Below, piece after piece: positions 62,970 through 64,000 of a stretch of DNA of 64,000 nt. The first letter of the stretch is position 1. The number at the start of each line of letters is the position of its first letter. This stretch comes from Ambrosia x helenae. Taxonomy: Eukaryota > Streptophyta > Magnoliopsida > Asterales > Asteraceae. The stretch spans positions 75,442,575 through 75,506,574 of the forward strand of contig CM061227.1 of the NCBI GenBank assembly GCA_030844895.1, in the 5' to 3' direction. A program made the position numbers and the translations under genes. The notes under the pieces were generated by a model. That model saw only the letters and a program-made list of their open reading frames with translations. It had not been told where the DNA came from and searched no databases.

Positions 62970-64000
62970 ATGGCTGATCAATCTGAGAACGTTGAAGCAC
63001 CAGTAGAAAATGTGGAAACTCCAGCAGAGATTACTGTTACAGATCCGGTGCCAGAGGCAGAAACTTCAGTTCCAAGCAGTTGGCCGTTTGAAAGGTCGCA
63101 TAACTGTTGCGCATATCTCGGTGATGTAGAGAAGAATACGGAGTTCACCGGGATCATAGAGTTTCTGAAGAGGAGCAGAATAGTTCATGCATTAGCCACA
63201 CCGACGATCATATACAAAGACATTATTGAAGATTTCTACCAAAATGCGAAGTATGACTACTGGGAGAATCAAACGATCATCAAGAGCAAGATTCAGGATA
63301 TGGAGATGTTCTTGACTGAAGCTGATATTCGGGAAGCGTTACAGATAAAGTTTGAAGATAGTGAAGATCCCAGGGAGTTGTCATGGACAGAGCAGAAAGC
63401 GTGTTTCTTACGGATGAAATACAAAGGTCCAATTACTGACGGATCTATGTATAAGGGGAAGCTGGGAGTGCAGTATAAGTATTTTGCACATGTTCTTATC
63501 CACGTATTTGGGTGTGTGAGCGGTGGATATGATGTCATGAGAAGGAGTTTAAGTTCATTAATGGTTGCGTTGACACTCAACAAACCATTTAATGTATCTG
63601 GGATGATTCTTGATCATATGCTGGAGATGCTGAAAGGAATGAAGAACAAGAAGTTCATGTTATATCCGAGATTTCTGATGATGATCTTTGACTATAAGTA
63701 TCCTATGTTGAAAAAGGATCCGACTATGATCCTAGGTCAAGATCATATGAACATTAGAACATTGATGAGAATGAAGGGTTACAAAGGTGTGCCTGATAGT
63801 GAGAAGCCACCTAACAGGAGATTATTTGGTGCTTTGGCTCGTCAGGATTACACTGATCCTGGCAAGAACAAAGCAAGACATGATAATAGTGATTCGGACA
63901 ATGATGATCCCTTAGTGTATGTTGATTCAAGCACTAAGAGGAAACGGCAAGTAGTCAATCCTGGAGCCAAAGGGAAGGGCAAGGGAAAGACTGTGGATCA
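62970..64000 (+). CDS. F env-position ORF, N-terminal part, runs off the window
   Basis: ATG at 62970, open to the window edge (343 codons). A Glu/Pro/Val-rich lead of about 40 residues precedes the same conserved domain as in E1 and R2: HNCCAYLGDVEKNTEF, FLRMKYKGPITDGSMYKG, KYFAHVLIHVFG, KPFNVSGM and FMLYPRFLMMIF. A basic stretch KRKRQVVNPGAKGKGKGK is near the edge. No signal peptide or membrane segment visible so far. Function unknown; conservation of a long ORF among three diverged copies argues it was selected. Confidence 0.85.
   Translation, partial: MADQSENVEAPVENVETPAEITVTDPVPEAETSVPSSWPFERSHNCCAYLGDVEKNTEFTGIIEFLKRSRIVHALATPTIIYKDIIEDFYQNAKYDYWENQTIIKSKIQDMEMFLTEADIREALQIKFEDSEDPRELSWTEQKACFLRMKYKGPITDGSMYKGKLGVQYKYFAHVLIHVFGCVSGGYDVMRRSLSSLMVALTLNKPFNVSGMILDHMLEMLKGMKNKKFMLYPRFLMMIFDYKYPMLKKDPTMILGQDHMNIRTLMRMKGYKGVPDSEKPPNRRLFGALARQDYTDPGKNKARHDNSDSDNDDPLVYVDSSTKRKRQVVNPGAKGKGKGKTVD

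Larger units (their letters stand above)
51958..64000 (+). mobile_element. F: forward Sirevirus inserted in R2 pol, 3' end outside the window
   Basis: 5' LTR, primer site, leader, gag, second ORF, protease, integrase, RT, RNase H, conserved block, internal promoter, candidate intron and the first 1 kb of the env-position ORF. It is the most intact copy here. Its right end and target-site duplication are not visible. Confidence 0.92.

Overview
The window is repeat-rich plant DNA made almost entirely of nested LTR retrotransposons. I found no convincing host gene. The element types are angiosperm-specific: Ty1/copia elements of Sirevirus type, a Ty3/gypsy Athila-type element, and non-autonomous LTR elements whose LTRs start TGTAAC and end GTTACA. 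This points to a large-genome flowering plant. A composite-family (Asteraceae) host is my guess from general resemblance and is not shown by the sequence.

Layout, left to right. (1) 1-8477 is the 3' part of a forward Sirevirus, E1: pol remnant, long untranslated block, internal promoter and intron, a large env-position ORF, and the 3' LTR. E1 sits in the gag of an older minus-strand Sirevirus, R1, whose gag start, leader, primer site and 5' LTR lie at 8478-13030. R1 is also split by a TGTAAC-type element, B (8613-11802). (2) 13078-18625 is a deleted, pol-less Sirevirus, S. (3) 18626-20395 is non-LTR sequence with tandem repeats and a CACTA-like terminus. (4) 20396-51957 belongs to a second minus-strand Sirevirus, R2, running from its 3' LTR up into the integrase coding region. 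R2 is cut by element A (22727-27754) and by element C (29463-46598). C in turn carries a 12.9-kb Athila-type element, D (30272-43144), inside its left LTR, so nesting is three deep. (5) From about 51958 to the window end, a fourth Sirevirus, F (forward), is inserted in R2's pol. F shows 5' LTR, primer site, leader, gag, a second ORF, pol, a long untranslated block, and the start of the env-position ORF, which is still open at 64000.

How the parts work together. In the Sireviruses, Gag and a second coiled-coil/zinc-knuckle protein lie upstream of protease, integrase, reverse transcriptase and RNase H. Beyond pol, a block of about 1 kb is conserved in all four Sireviruses in which that region is visible, including S, which has lost nearly all of pol. 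After it comes an expression unit seen in three copies (E1, R2, F): TATA box, short leader, candidate GT-AG intron of 561-591 nt ending just before the ATG, then an ORF of about 1190 codons that I cannot assign to a known function. In E1 it runs to the polypurine tract. A second candidate intron (56966-57134 in F, 15755-16106 in S) would join the second ORF to pol in frame. D has its own env-position ORF with a similar leader-plus-intron layout.

Most coding regions are damaged. Most of the premature stops I could compare fit C-to-T (or G-to-A) change, as expected of methylated, silenced retrotransposons. F is the most complete element: its visible pol has one premature stop, and its gag and second ORF are joined by an unexplained -1 frame change.
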